From assembly GCA_964452645.1 (NCBI GenBank), contig CAYVMO010000008.1:1-64000 (forward strand): DNA of 64,000 nt, given 5' to 3'. Shown here piece after piece: positions 41,745-51,237 of the stretch. The notes beneath the pieces were generated by a model that saw only the letters and a program-made list of their open reading frames with translations, had not been told where the DNA came from and did no database searches. Source of the stretch: CAYXTW01 sp964452645. Its GTDB lineage: Bacteria; Zixibacteria; MSB-5A5; GN15; PGXB01. A program made the position numbers and the translations under genes. Numbering within the stretch: the stretch's first letter is position 1; each line of letters starts with the position of its first letter.

Positions 41745-42758
41745 ATGAATAATTATGCGGGAGTGAATAATCGTGACAAAAAATCTAATTTGCGGTATAG
41801 TATACTTTTTTTTGCAATAATATTGTTTTTGACGACGGCATTTTTATTGAGTGCATTGATTTCGACTCCGGAGGCAAAAAGTATGAATAAGAAGGATAAG
41901 CCGATGATTTTGAATAAATTAACACCTGAAGAAGAGCAGGTAATTCTTTACAAAGGGACCGAAGCGCCGTTTTCCGGGAAATATTATGACTATCACGAGG
42001 ACGGCACTTATACATGCAAAAGATGCGGTGCGCCGTTGTTCAAATCCGACGATAAATTCGATGCCAGGTGCGGCTGGCCGAGCTTTGACGACGCCATTCC
42101 CGGCGCCGTAAAGAGAATCCCTGATGCCGATGGGGTCCGGACCGAGATTGTCTGCGCCAACTGCGGGGCGCATCTGGGGCATGTTTTTATGGGCGAGGGT
42201 CTTACCGATAAAAATACGCGGTACTGTGTCAATTCGATTTCCATGAATTTTTCACCTGAATTTGAGAAGGCGGCGGCGGAGACGGCTTATTTCGCCGGCG
42301 GCTGTTTCTGGGGAACCGAGTATTATCTGCAGCAGGCTGATGGTGTTCTGTCGACCCGGGTCGGCTATATGGGCGGCAGCGTCAATGATCCGGACTATAA
42401 AGAAGTCTGCACAGGGACAACCGGGCATGCCGAGACGGTCGAAGTTGTTTATGATCCGACGGTGACCGATTATGCGAACCTGGCCAAGCTGTTTTTCGAT
42501 ATACATGACCCGACGCAGGTTAATCGCCAGGGGCCGGATATCGGGCAGCAATACCGGTCGGCCATTTTCTATACCAGCGATAGTCAGAAAAGAATCGCCG
42601 AAAAATTAATAAATATTCTGAAAGAAAAAGGTTATAAAGTCGCCACGAAACTGGTAAAGGCGGATAAATTCTGGGAAGCGGAAGATTATCACCAGGATTA
42701 TTATGAAAAGACAGGCAAGTATCCATACTGCCATGTCTATCAGGATAAATTTCAGTAG
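41745..42758 (+). CDS. msrBA: Exported MsrB-MsrA fusion, peptide methionine sulfoxide reductase
   Basis: 337 residues from the ATG at 41745, which has AAGGAG upstream; a TTG earlier in frame would include the ribosome site. A single hydrophobic segment (about 18-38) anchors or exports the protein. MsrB comes first (CKRCG and CANCG zinc cysteines, resolving-site RYCVNS with Cys161). MsrA follows (GGCFWGTEYYL with Cys187, then GHAETVEV and QYRSAIFY). MsrB reduces the R and MsrA the S isomer of oxidised methionine. Periplasmic location suggests repair of envelope proteins, as with PilB-type or MsrPQ systems. Confidence 0.93.
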   Translation: MNNYAGVNNRDKKSNLRYSILFFAIILFLTTAFLLSALISTPEAKSMNKKDKPMILNKLTPEEEQVILYKGTEAPFSGKYYDYHEDGTYTCKRCGAPLFKSDDKFDARCGWPSFDDAIPGAVKRIPDADGVRTEIVCANCGAHLGHVFMGEGLTDKNTRYCVNSISMNFSPEFEKAAAETAYFAGGCFWGTEYYLQQADGVLSTRVGYMGGSVNDPDYKEVCTGTTGHAETVEVVYDPTVTDYANLAKLFFDIHDPTQVNRQGPDIGQQYRSAIFYTSDSQKRIAEKLINILKEKGYKVATKLVKADKFWEAEDYHQDYYEKTGKYPYCHVYQDKFQ

Positions 42759-42782
42759 TTGAATTCAGTTAATACGAGAGTA

Positions 42783-42841
42783 CGCGGCAGGTCACCTCTC
42801 CGAAGAATGGAAACACGGAGTCAGGGCCTGCCGTCTTTTTA
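42783..42841 (+). terminator. Branched terminator-like structure after msrBA
   Basis: GGCAGG ... CCTGCC form an outer stem with an inner CTCCG / CGGAG stem. TCTTTTT follows the outer stem. It resembles a long, branched rho-independent terminator; a small structured RNA is less likely. Confidence 0.6.
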
Positions 42842-42871
42842 ATACGGGGACATACTCCAACCGCTTAAAGG

Positions 42872-43429
42872 CTAAAACTCCTCGACACGATAGGAATAGA
42901 ACTCACCGCCGTCGGCCGGGAGATAGACATACACACCATTTGAAAATATTTTCTCTTTGTCGCCGTTGCAGGTCGCCAGTAAAATATAATCGTCGGTTTT
43001 CTCAATAATGACGTCGTATATGATGCCGTCTTTTATAGTACAGGTATTTCCGGCGAAACAGGTTGTATCGATAACAAGCGGGGCTTCGGTGTGGTCCGAT
43101 TGAAATGCGGTTTCTCTGAAAATAGTCGGGTCAATATTGGGAACCTCCCGATACCGTAAGACCTGTTTGCGAGCCATCCCTTTTTCATTGTACTGCACCT
43201 GCGAGGCGCCGAAGTAAAGATTGGGACGTGCCGAATCGCCCTCGTTAGACAGTACAAAATAATGAGAATCGGTATAGATGGTGTAAGTTCCGATGCCCGA
43301 AATCCAGACACCTTTAAGCCATTCGGCGAGTTGGTTGCCGGAAATATCCGGCTTTTCCGCGCCACAGCCTATAATTATAAATATGACAAATATCGAAAAT
43401 AGGATACCGTATATTTTATGATAATTCAT
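42872..43429 (-). CDS. Hypothetical lipoprotein
   Basis: 185 residues; hydrophobic leader and lipobox IIIGC. The mature part has an extended beta-strand pattern (GVWISGIGTYTIYTDSHYFVLS, GIIYDVIIEKTDDYILLATCNG), as in small lipocalin- or calycin-like proteins, and a late IFSNGVYVYLP. Family not recognised. It follows the DUF885 gene by 19 bp, so probably the second gene of that transcript. Confidence 0.6.
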   Translation of the reverse strand: MNYHKIYGILFSIFVIFIIIGCGAEKPDISGNQLAEWLKGVWISGIGTYTIYTDSHYFVLSNEGDSARPNLYFGASQVQYNEKGMARKQVLRYREVPNIDPTIFRETAFQSDHTEAPLVIDTTCFAGNTCTIKDGIIYDVIIEKTDDYILLATCNGDKEKIFSNGVYVYLPADGGEFYSYRVEEF

Positions 43430-43448
43430 GTTTTTTTTACTCCAATAA

Positions 43449-45182
43449 TTAAATCAAACCCAACAACTGTCTGGCGTACTTCGGCGGCGGAGTGCCGAAC
43501 GAAAGCAGTTTATCATGGAATTCTTTCATATTGAATTCATCACCCATTTTGTTTTGATAAGCGCGGCGGATTTCGTTGATCTCGATATTGCCGACATAGT
43601 ACGTCGACAACTGCACCGATGACAAACAGGCGCGGCGCCACTTACCGGCCGCTTCACCCTGCTCCTGAAAGCCTTCGTTAAGCATCAAAGCCATCGCCTC
43701 TTCCTCGGTCATCGCGGCCGTATGAATCTTCTGGTCGATTATGGCATTGATAATCATCCGCAGACGCATCTTTAACATCTGCATCTTCGCCTCGGGGCCG
43801 TCGAAACCCTGCTCGACCATAAGCTGCTCACAGTATGTCGCCCATCCTTCGGCAAACGTGCCGCTGCCGTAAATGGCACGCACCAGTGTCGGGGCTTTAA
43901 ACTCGTTATTGTGCGCTGCCTGCAGATAATGACCCGGCATCGCTTCGTGGACGGTCAGATCCCAGAGCATATAATTGTTGTATTCGCGGAAGTACGACTC
44001 GACCCTATTTTCATCCCAGTCGGCCGGCGGCGGTGAGATGGCATAGAAAGTCTGACCTTTGGCTTCGAGCGGTCCGGGTGAACTGCAGTAGGCAACGGCG
44101 AAACCGCGTTCGAATTCGGGCATGACGATAATTTCAATCGGTTTATCGGGAAGCGATACCAGCTCGTGGGTTCGAACGAATTCTTCACACTCTTTCAATT
44201 TGGCCCTGGCGTTTTCGATGATATTCTCCGCCGTCGGATGATCGTCGGCCATCTTATCCAGTACCATACGGACGACTTTTTTCCTATCGGCGAGAAGCCC
44301 GGCATCGGTTTGGTCGGGAAAATACTGCCGGAACAACGGCAGCGCCGTTTCATAGATGGCTTCCTGCGTCGCGGCCAGATCCGCCTCGGCGCGTTTCAGG
44401 ATTTCTTCTTTGGTTAAATCGGACTGGGTTGCGTATTTGAGCTTGGTGCGGTATTTTTCGTCGCCAAGACGGAAATCTCCGTCGGAATGCGGCAATAGAA
44501 CATTTTCCAGCCAATCGGCATATTTTTCCAGCGCGGCGACCGCCTGCTCCTGCACCGGTTTTATCAGCGGAATCATATCCGGTTCTTTTTCGAGATATTC
44601 GTTTAAATCATCACGGATAAGGCCAATCGTTCCTTTAATCTGCGAAATGGCGGTTTCGGTGCAGATTTTGGGTGACGTTTTCAGGTTGGCTTTGGCGTTT
44701 TCAAGCATCAGAGGAATTGCAGCCAGACGGCCCTTGACACTTTGCAAACGTTCCCTCAGCGGGGCGAAATCCCGCGCCAGAAGCGAATAAATAGCGTCGC
44801 CGGGATTGTAATGCCGTGGATTCCACCGATAAGATTTCAGCGTGTCGATTCTGAAAATCGAATACCTGACACCGTTAAGCAGGATTTCATAATCGATACG
44901 ATTGGTCGTGCTCAACTGCGTCGGGTCAATCCGGCTCAACGAATCCAGATAACTATGATACAGCTCCGATTGCTTCCTGACACCGATCATGCTGTAATCA
45001 TTCAACAGGCTATCATAGCGGTGATCGCCCAGCCCGGTGGCCCATTCAGGATTTAGTTCAAGAAGAGTCTGAATGTATTGATTGGCGATTCTTTCGAAAT
45101 TTTTGTCTTCTTTCGTGACTTTGGAGCATGAAACAAAGCCGAGCAGTAAGCCGATTATTAAAATTAATGTTAAATAACGCAT
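43449..45182 (-). CDS. DUF885 family lipoprotein, putative metallopeptidase (paralogue 1)
   Basis: 577 residues. A leader with lipobox GFVSC predicts a lipoprotein; GGAGG precedes the ATG. Mostly helical. The family motifs HEAMPGHYLQ and EGWATYCEQLM, plus KIHTAAMTEEEA and GNIEINEIRRAYQ near the end, are present, in the style of zinc peptidases with HExxxGH/EGWAxYxE ligands. Family members are often annotated as DUF885 or peptidase-like without a tested substrate. A second copy is at 61978. The small lipoprotein gene follows by 19 bp. Confidence 0.85.
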   Translation of the reverse strand: MRYLTLILIIGLLLGFVSCSKVTKEDKNFERIANQYIQTLLELNPEWATGLGDHRYDSLLNDYSMIGVRKQSELYHSYLDSLSRIDPTQLSTTNRIDYEILLNGVRYSIFRIDTLKSYRWNPRHYNPGDAIYSLLARDFAPLRERLQSVKGRLAAIPLMLENAKANLKTSPKICTETAISQIKGTIGLIRDDLNEYLEKEPDMIPLIKPVQEQAVAALEKYADWLENVLLPHSDGDFRLGDEKYRTKLKYATQSDLTKEEILKRAEADLAATQEAIYETALPLFRQYFPDQTDAGLLADRKKVVRMVLDKMADDHPTAENIIENARAKLKECEEFVRTHELVSLPDKPIEIIVMPEFERGFAVAYCSSPGPLEAKGQTFYAISPPPADWDENRVESYFREYNNYMLWDLTVHEAMPGHYLQAAHNNEFKAPTLVRAIYGSGTFAEGWATYCEQLMVEQGFDGPEAKMQMLKMRLRMIINAIIDQKIHTAAMTEEEAMALMLNEGFQEQGEAAGKWRRACLSSVQLSTYYVGNIEINEIRRAYQNKMGDEFNMKEFHDKLLSFGTPPPKYARQLLGLI

Positions 45183-45456
45183 GAAACCTCCGGATTAATT
45201 TCATTTTTTACAGGCCGGAATATCGGCCTGATAATTTTTCGCAAGATATTAATGGATTTTGAGAAAAGCCATAATAAATTTTTGCTTATCCGGAAAAGAT
45301 TTTAAAGAGGTTGTCTATTTAAATACGATTTTGCAGTATCGCATATCCGGAGATAAATGTAATATTTGCGGCGATGACGATTCGGGCGTTTTAATCTATT
45401 GCGTATATTTCTGAGAATCGGTTTCTATCGTCTTTTGAAATAAGTCCGGCGGTCGG

Positions 45457-46182
45457 CTATTCATCGAGTTCGACAAGTTTTTTCAGTTTTTCGATCTCAG
45501 AGCGGCTGATGTATCGCCAGCGGCCCTTTTTGACGCCATTTACCCGCAATCCGGCGAATTCCACACGCCGCAATTCCTTGACCGGATGCCCGGTCGCTTT
45601 AAATAGCTGCTTGACTTCCCGCTTATGACCTTCAGTAAGAGCGATTTCCACTTTGGAGTTTTTTATTCCGCTGCTTAACGGCCGGGTCATTCCTTTCCCG
45701 ATATGTCCATCATCGAGTTTGATTCCGTTTTCGATTTTGGCGGCGTCATCCGAAGTAAATGTCCCCTGAACCAGAGCATGATAGACCCTTTTGATTTGAT
45801 ACCTGGGATGCGCCAGCCGGTAGGCCAATTCGCCGTCATTTGTGAGAATCAGCGCTCCTTCGGTATCATAATCAAGCCTTCCGATGGGATAAACGCGGGA
45901 CCTTAATTCGCGCGTCAGATTAGCCACCGTCCGGCGATGGAAGGGATCGGAGAGCGCCGTAAGGACATTTCGGGGTTTATTTAAAAGTATATATATTTTT
46001 TTGCCGACCGGTCTGGCAATCTCGCCGTCGACTTTGACAATATCTTTTGATTCGTCAATAACCGTCCCGGGGCGTTCAACGAGGTCGTCATTCAGAGTAA
46101 CGCGCCCCTCTTTGATAAGTTTTTCGGCCCCGCGACGGGAGGCCACACCACACATAGACAGGAACTTATTTATCCTTATCAT
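45457..46182 (-). CDS. Pseudouridine synthase of the RsuA/RluB/RluE/RluF group
   Basis: 241 residues. An N-terminal S4 RNA-binding domain (IRINKFLSMCGVASRRGAEKLI) is followed by the catalytic domain with RLDYDTEGALILTND holding the catalytic aspartate, and VYHALVQG and GHKREVKQLF. Isomerises a uridine in 16S or 23S rRNA; RluB-like by size and neighbours. GAGGAGAG lies before the ATG. It follows scpB by 29 bp, a common arrangement with scpAB. Confidence 0.93.
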   Translation of the reverse strand: MIRINKFLSMCGVASRRGAEKLIKEGRVTLNDDLVERPGTVIDESKDIVKVDGEIARPVGKKIYILLNKPRNVLTALSDPFHRRTVANLTRELRSRVYPIGRLDYDTEGALILTNDGELAYRLAHPRYQIKRVYHALVQGTFTSDDAAKIENGIKLDDGHIGKGMTRPLSSGIKNSKVEIALTEGHKREVKQLFKATGHPVKELRRVEFAGLRVNGVKKGRWRYISRSEIEKLKKLVELDE

Positions 46183-46211
46183 CTCTCCTCAGATAGCCCG
46201 TCCTTTTCCCC

Positions 46212-46922
46212 CTAATCCGATGTTTCGGCCGATATTTCGACCGCTTCCGGAGTCTCTTCTATATCACCGTTCTCACTATTTTCATCGGCAACATCGTCAA
46301 TATCTTCGCCGTCAGGAATTCGAGAAATCGGCGGTATTCCATTATTACGCAAAGTGAACGGCAGGTTTTGCTGTATCTCGGAATCGCCCGTGGCCAGAAG
46401 CTCTTCGATTTCTTCCATCCGCGGCAAGTCATTAATGGAATTCAAATTAAAGAATTTCAGGAATTCGTCGGTAGTTTTATAAAGCAGCGGTTTGCCGACT
46501 GTTTCGGCGCGCCCGGCAATAGTTATCAATTGCCGCTCAAGAAGCGTGTGAAGAACCGAATCGGAGGCGACTCCGCGAATCATCTCGATATCGATTTTTG
46601 TAACCGGCTGTCGGTAGCAAATAATCGCCAACGTCTCGAGGGCCGCCTTCGTCAGACGCACATTTCGGCGCCGCGCGAATAATTCTTCGACGTATTGGGC
46701 ATAATTCTCGATGATATAGAACTGATAGCCCCCGGCGATTCGTCGAATGCGAAAAGATAAATCGTTGTTTAAATATTTTTCATTCAGATCATCGACAACT
46801 TTGTCAATATCACCGGCGCTGAGACCATCCACCAGCCCGATAATCTTCCGGACCGCGAGCGGTTCCGGCGATGAAAGAATCAACGATTCTATTATTGGAA
46901 TCCGGGCTCCGTTGTTATTCAT
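46212..46922 (-). CDS. scpB: Segregation and condensation protein B
   Basis: 236 residues, winged-helix protein that with ScpA and SMC compacts chromosomes. Typical sequence IIESLILSSPEPLAVRKI, RLTKAALETLAIICYRQPVTK and GRAETVGKPLLYKTTDEFL. The acidic C-terminal tail beyond residue 190 is long but of a usual kind. GAGGGGAT lies before the ATG. Between scpA (14 bp upstream) and the rluB-like gene. Confidence 0.96.
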   Translation of the reverse strand: MNNNGARIPIIESLILSSPEPLAVRKIIGLVDGLSAGDIDKVVDDLNEKYLNNDLSFRIRRIAGGYQFYIIENYAQYVEELFARRRNVRLTKAALETLAIICYRQPVTKIDIEMIRGVASDSVLHTLLERQLITIAGRAETVGKPLLYKTTDEFLKFFNLNSINDLPRMEEIEELLATGDSEIQQNLPFTLRNNGIPPISRIPDGEDIDDVADENSENGDIEETPEAVEISAETSD

Positions 46923-46936
46923 TTAATCCCCTCATT

Positions 46937-47710
46937 TTATGGTATATAAAAATGTTTGATAAACTCGATGGCTGTCTGCGGGTCGTCGAAATACTCCCCC
47001 CGATAAACCCGCAATTCCGAAAACGGTAATGATTGCCGAATCGTGATTCGGCGCAGCCGGATCAGTTCCAGAATGGCCAGGAAGGTGGTGATGACGATAA
47101 TTTTCCGGGGTATATCGGCAAACAATTCCTGAAAGGTGGCCGACTCGTTTTCGGCCAGCAACTCCATAATTTTGGCAACTCTTTCCTCGATGGTAATTTC
47201 TTCGGCGGTTACCTCCAGCATTCTTTCCTGTTCGGCGCGCTCAAGGACTTCTTTGAAGGCCGTCAGCATATCGAATAGAGTCGTGGAGGATGAAAGTACT
47301 ATTTTTTCTTTATTACCATTGCTACCATCGACCGGCGGCGGAACAAAAACTCGTTCCTCGAGAATACGTTTTTCTCTGAGAATCTCACTGACTTCCTTGA
47401 ACTTTTTGTACTCAAGAAGCGCCGCGACCAGCTCTTCACGCGGATCCATCTCTTCGGTGTCGCCTTCGACCGGTGGCAGAAGCAATTTTGTCTTTATGCG
47501 AATCAAAGTCGCCGCCATCAGGATGTACTCACCGGCCAGCTCGAGATTGAGGGTCTTCATCACCTCTATGTACTGCATATACTGCTCGGTAACCCGTGCG
47601 ATCGGTATATCATATATATCGATTTCATCTTTTTTGATAAGATATAACAATAAATCCAGCGGCCCCTGGAAGACCTCGAGATTAACCGAATAATTTTTTT
47701 GCGTGTTCAT
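46937..47710 (-). CDS. scpA: Segregation and condensation protein A
   Basis: 257 residues, the kleisin of the SMC complex, binding SMC with both ends. The N-terminal VNLEVFQGPLDLLLYLIKKDEIDIYDIPIA is diagnostic, and the C-terminal winged helix ends FLAILELIRLRRITIRQ. Its ATG overlaps the trpS stop by one base (TGATG), so translation is coupled. Confidence 0.96.
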   Translation of the reverse strand: MNTQKNYSVNLEVFQGPLDLLLYLIKKDEIDIYDIPIARVTEQYMQYIEVMKTLNLELAGEYILMAATLIRIKTKLLLPPVEGDTEEMDPREELVAALLEYKKFKEVSEILREKRILEERVFVPPPVDGSNGNKEKIVLSSSTTLFDMLTAFKEVLERAEQERMLEVTAEEITIEERVAKIMELLAENESATFQELFADIPRKIIVITTFLAILELIRLRRITIRQSLPFSELRVYRGEYFDDPQTAIEFIKHFYIP

Positions 47711-48696
47711 CAGCTAAAATAATCCATTTTCATGGCGGCGCGCACTTTTTCCAGAACCGCCGCCGCTCGTTGCCTGGCCCTAATACCGCCATTTTTGAGC
47801 ACATCCCAGATGTAATCATTATTTTTTTCAAGAGCAACTCTTTTCTCGGCGATGGGCGCCAGAGCTTTATTTAAGTTTTCGGCCAAAATGCCCTTGCACT
47901 CGACACATCCCAGCTCGCCCGTTTTGCATGGGGGCGCGATTATATTTTCGGCGTCAGGAGAATAAATCTTATGAAGATGATATACCGGGCATATCTCCGG
48001 ACGACCGGGATCGCCCTTGCGGATTTTTTCGGGATCGGTAAAAAACTTTTTCACTTTGGCGGTGCGTGATTCGGGGCTTTCGGCGATGGTGATATGATTA
48101 TTGTACGATTTGGACATTTTGCGGCCGTCGATACCGGGTATTATCGGTATCTTTGTCAGCAAAACCTGCGGTTCGTTAAGTGTTTGACCGTACAACGCGT
48201 TAAACCGCCTGGCAAGATCGGCGGCCAGCCAGATATGTTTCTCCTGATCCTTACCGACGGGGACTTTATGAGCATTGTAGGCGCAGATATCAGCCGCCTG
48301 CAGAACCGGATAACCGAGAAAACCGTAGCTGTCCATTCCCTTCTCGTCTTTTTTCTCGATGTACGTCGGCAAACGGGTCAGGGTCGGGACGGTGATAAGC
48401 ATAGAAAAAATCAAATGAAGCTCGGCATGCTCTTTGACATCGGATTGAATGAAAATGGCGCACTTTTCCGGATCGAGACCGGCCGCGAGATAATCGACGG
48501 CGACATGGAAAATTCTTTCTTTCATTATTTCCGTATTTTTAAATTCGGCGGTCAACGTGTGCCAGTCGACGATGCAGCAGAACATTTCGTAATCGTTTTG
48601 AAGTCGCACCCAGTTTTTAAGTGTCGCCTCCAGATTGCCCAGATGAAGTTTTCCGGTCGGCTGCATCCCGGATAGTATCGTCTCTTTTCGGTCCAT
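47710..48696 (-). CDS. trpS: Tryptophanyl-tRNA synthetase
   Basis: 328 residues, class I synthetase. The HIGH equivalent is in PTGKLHLGNLEATL and the KMSKS loop is GRKMSKSYNNH. The region CKTGELGCVECKG carries cysteines seen in some TrpRS proteins. Gene order HNH-trpS-scpA-scpB is seen in other bacteria. It begins 2 bp after the HNH stop and ends by overlapping scpA. Confidence 0.96.
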   Translation of the reverse strand: MDRKETILSGMQPTGKLHLGNLEATLKNWVRLQNDYEMFCCIVDWHTLTAEFKNTEIMKERIFHVAVDYLAAGLDPEKCAIFIQSDVKEHAELHLIFSMLITVPTLTRLPTYIEKKDEKGMDSYGFLGYPVLQAADICAYNAHKVPVGKDQEKHIWLAADLARRFNALYGQTLNEPQVLLTKIPIIPGIDGRKMSKSYNNHITIAESPESRTAKVKKFFTDPEKIRKGDPGRPEICPVYHLHKIYSPDAENIIAPPCKTGELGCVECKGILAENLNKALAPIAEKRVALEKNNDYIWDVLKNGGIRARQRAAAVLEKVRAAMKMDYFS

Positions 48697-48698
48697 TT

Positions 48699-49220
48699 TT
48701 ATTCCATAAAAAGATACGGTTTCCAGCGGTCGTCAGTGACGCCGATAAAGCGCTGAATATATGTTATATGGCTCGGGCGAACCGGCTTCCGGAGCAGTTT
48801 CATACCTGCCCTGGCCAGCGTTCGCCCCCCCTTTTTGTTGTTGCAGCGCTCGCAGGCGCAAACCATATTCTCCCAGCTATCGCTGCCGCCCATGTTTTTC
48901 GGGATAATATGATCGACCGTCATCGGGCCTCTGGTCGAATTGCAGTAGCAACAGGTGCCCCCATCGCGGATAATAATATTTTTTCGCGTCAGAAGGATTT
49001 TCTTTCGCGGCGACTTTATGAATCTATCCAGCCTGACAACCGAAGGCAGCGGATATGATTTTAATATTGATCTGATTTTATATCCGTCATAGGTTTCAAT
49101 CATTTCGGCCTTGCCCATATACAGAAGCAGAAACGCCCGGCGGGCCGTACAGACCGATAGCGGCTCGTAATTTTGATTTAAAACCAGCACATTTTGATTT
49201 AAAATGCTCATAGCACTCAT
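48699..49220 (-). CDS. HNH endonuclease-family protein
   Basis: 173 residues from the ATG at 49220; two further ATGs nearby make the exact start uncertain. The N-terminal VLVLNQNYEPLSVCTARRAFLLLYMGKAEMIE is highly characteristic of a widespread single-domain HNH family. The nuclease part shows CCYCNS, TVDHIIPKNMGG and NMVCACERCNNKKG: two CxxC pairs binding a structural metal and the HNH His-Asn-His set. Some FCB and cyanobacterial relatives are stand-alone genes near DNA repair or tRNA synthetase genes. First gene of the trpS-scpAB run. Confidence 0.9.
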   Translation of the reverse strand: MSAMSILNQNVLVLNQNYEPLSVCTARRAFLLLYMGKAEMIETYDGYKIRSILKSYPLPSVVRLDRFIKSPRKKILLTRKNIIIRDGGTCCYCNSTRGPMTVDHIIPKNMGGSDSWENMVCACERCNNKKGGRTLARAGMKLLRKPVRPSHITYIQRFIGVTDDRWKPYLFME

Positions 49221-49397
49221 ATCTTGTCGCGGCAAAAACCGCTATAATCCAATAAAATTGCGACTTATATATCGATTGTCAATAAATATTTATTTAACAT
49301 TTATACCGAATTGTCCCGATTTTGTGCTGATTTATTCAATTGAATATCCGGAGTCGAGTGTGTTGTCTTAATTCAATAATATTGTTATCTTGGAAAA

Positions 49398-50360
49398 GTG
49401 AAAAAGGTTCTATTATATTTGTCTGTCGTTTTTCTGACGGCCGTCTTTTGGGCACAGGCCGACAGAAAAGAAAACATCATCGAAAAAGATTATTTTTTCT
49501 ATATATCCAGAAGCGAACAATTCGTGGAGCCGATCGAAACGGCATTAATCCCGGCGCGAGAAAAATTGGAGAAAATTCTTCAGGATTCACTTAGCTATAA
49601 GCCAAAAATCTATATTGAAGACGATCTGGCCAGTTTCAAGAAACTTATCGGGACCGCTTTCCCCGACTGGGGCGCGGCGGCCGCGCTGCCATATCGCGAG
49701 ATGATAGTTTTAAAATCGCCGGCTCATTTCCGGCTGGGGAAATCGCTGCCGGAGTTAATTCAGCACGAGTATGCTCATCTGGCCCTGCACGACAGATTAC
49801 ATATGCAGAATCCTCCCCGGTGGCTCGATGAGGGAGTGGCGATGTATGTCTCGGCCGAATGGGGCTGGGAGGATAATTTCGCCATGTCGCGGGCGGTTGT
49901 CTTGCGAAGTCTGGTGCCGCTGCGCGAGATCGAGAGAATAAATCTATTCCCGAGCGGTCGGGCGCAAACGGCCTATGCTCAATCTTATCTGGCCGTCAAG
50001 TATATACTCGACGAGTACGGTGTGGAAACACTCAACTATTTTTTTGATGTAATTAAATCCCGGGGAACGTTCGATGAAGCCTTTTTGGCCTCGATCGGGT
50101 CCAGTTATGATGAATTCGAAAAAGAATTTTTCGATTTTCTTAACAAGAGGTACAATTTAATGACATTATTCGGAGATTTGTATTTTGTATGGATTTTCCT
50201 CGCCGCCGTGGTTGTGATCGGATTTTTGCTTAGAATACAAAGACGACGAAAATATTACAAGAGGTGGGAGCAAGAGGAGCATTTGCAGTCAACCGATTTC
50301 GACTACGGTGATCCCGACAATCCGGAGCAGGTCGACGATGAAGATAAGCCATGGGCTTGA
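49398..50360 (+). CDS. Membrane-anchored gluzincin metalloprotease (peptidase MA-like)
   Basis: 320 residues from GTG at 49398 with a weak GGAAAA site. Signal peptide about 1-19, then a zinc peptidase domain with HEYAH in LIQHEYAHLALHD and the downstream WLDEGVAMYVS. A C-terminal hydrophobic helix (VWIFLAAVVVIGFLL) plus a basic tail (RIQRRRKYYKRW) anchors it with the catalytic part outside the cytoplasm. Related to the peptidase domain of the barrel fusion at 2193. It overlaps the acyltransferase start by 23 bp. Confidence 0.82.
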   Translation: MKKVLLYLSVVFLTAVFWAQADRKENIIEKDYFFYISRSEQFVEPIETALIPAREKLEKILQDSLSYKPKIYIEDDLASFKKLIGTAFPDWGAAAALPYREMIVLKSPAHFRLGKSLPELIQHEYAHLALHDRLHMQNPPRWLDEGVAMYVSAEWGWEDNFAMSRAVVLRSLVPLREIERINLFPSGRAQTAYAQSYLAVKYILDEYGVETLNYFFDVIKSRGTFDEAFLASIGSSYDEFEKEFFDFLNKRYNLMTLFGDLYFVWIFLAAVVVIGFLLRIQRRRKYYKRWEQEEHLQSTDFDYGDPDNPEQVDDEDKPWA

Positions 50361-51219
50361 ATACGTCGTTTTTTGGCTTTTGACCAAATCGGTTCAGATA
50401 ATGCCTGCGCGCCTGTCCGATATGATAGCGGTTTTACTTGGAAAGCTGGCGTATAAAATTCTGGCATCGCGACGACGAATCGCATCGGATAATCTCAGGC
50501 GGGCCTTTGGCCAAACAAAAAGCGACGCTGAATATGAGATGATAATTAAAAATGTCTTTATAAATATCAGCCGAACAACGGTTGAATTCGCCCGTCAACC
50601 GGTTTTCAGTCGAGCTGAAATATTAAAAATGATCCCCGAGTCGTCGGGACGTGAACATATCGATGAGGCGCTGGAAAAAGGGCATGGTTTGATATTTATC
50701 AGCGCCCACGTCGGAAACTGGGAGTTGTTGGGTGGGTGGCTGACTGCAAACGGTTATCCGACCGATTTTCTGGTCGGCCAGCAGCATAATCCTTATGTTG
50801 ATAGACTTTTTGATGACTTTCGGGCAGCATTTGGCGTCGGTCGATTTCAGGTCGGTGTGGCGGCACGGCATGTTCTCAAGTCGCTTCGGGACAACAGAGT
50901 TGTGGCGATGGTTTCCGATCAGCATTCGGCCTCGGGAGGCGTCGTGGTCGATTTTTTCGGCCGCCCGGCCTCGACCCCGGTCGGGCCGGCCGCTTTCTCG
51001 ATAAAAACCGGCAGCCCGGTCGTGCTGGGGGTATTGATCAGAAGAGGATATAAACGGCATCGGGCGATTATTTCGCGTTTGATATATCCGCCCGACAGCG
51101 GTGATAATGAAAAGGATACGGTCTGGATGACTCAGCAATACACTTCGCTGCTGGAGGAAATAGTCAGACAGTATCCTGACCAATGGATGTGGACCCATCG
51201 CCGATGGAAATTAGATTGA
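50338..51219 (+). CDS. LpxL/HtrB-family lipid A acyltransferase
   Basis: 293 residues from the ATG at 50338. The HxxxxE motif HVGNWE is present, with VSDQHSASGGVVVDFFGRPAS and WMWTHRRWK near the end, all typical of lauroyl/myristoyl acyltransferases of lipid A. The N-terminal helix is a membrane anchor at the cytoplasmic face of the inner membrane. It overlaps the gluzincin gene and is followed 18 bp later by the heptosyltransferase gene. The exact acyl group is unknown. Confidence 0.9.
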   Translation: MKISHGLEYVVFWLLTKSVQIMPARLSDMIAVLLGKLAYKILASRRRIASDNLRRAFGQTKSDAEYEMIIKNVFINISRTTVEFARQPVFSRAEILKMIPESSGREHIDEALEKGHGLIFISAHVGNWELLGGWLTANGYPTDFLVGQQHNPYVDRLFDDFRAAFGVGRFQVGVAARHVLKSLRDNRVVAMVSDQHSASGGVVVDFFGRPASTPVGPAAFSIKTGSPVVLGVLIRRGYKRHRAIISRLIYPPDSGDNEKDTVWMTQQYTSLLEEIVRQYPDQWMWTHRRWKLD

Positions 51220-51237
51220 TAGGGGACTAAAAAAGTT

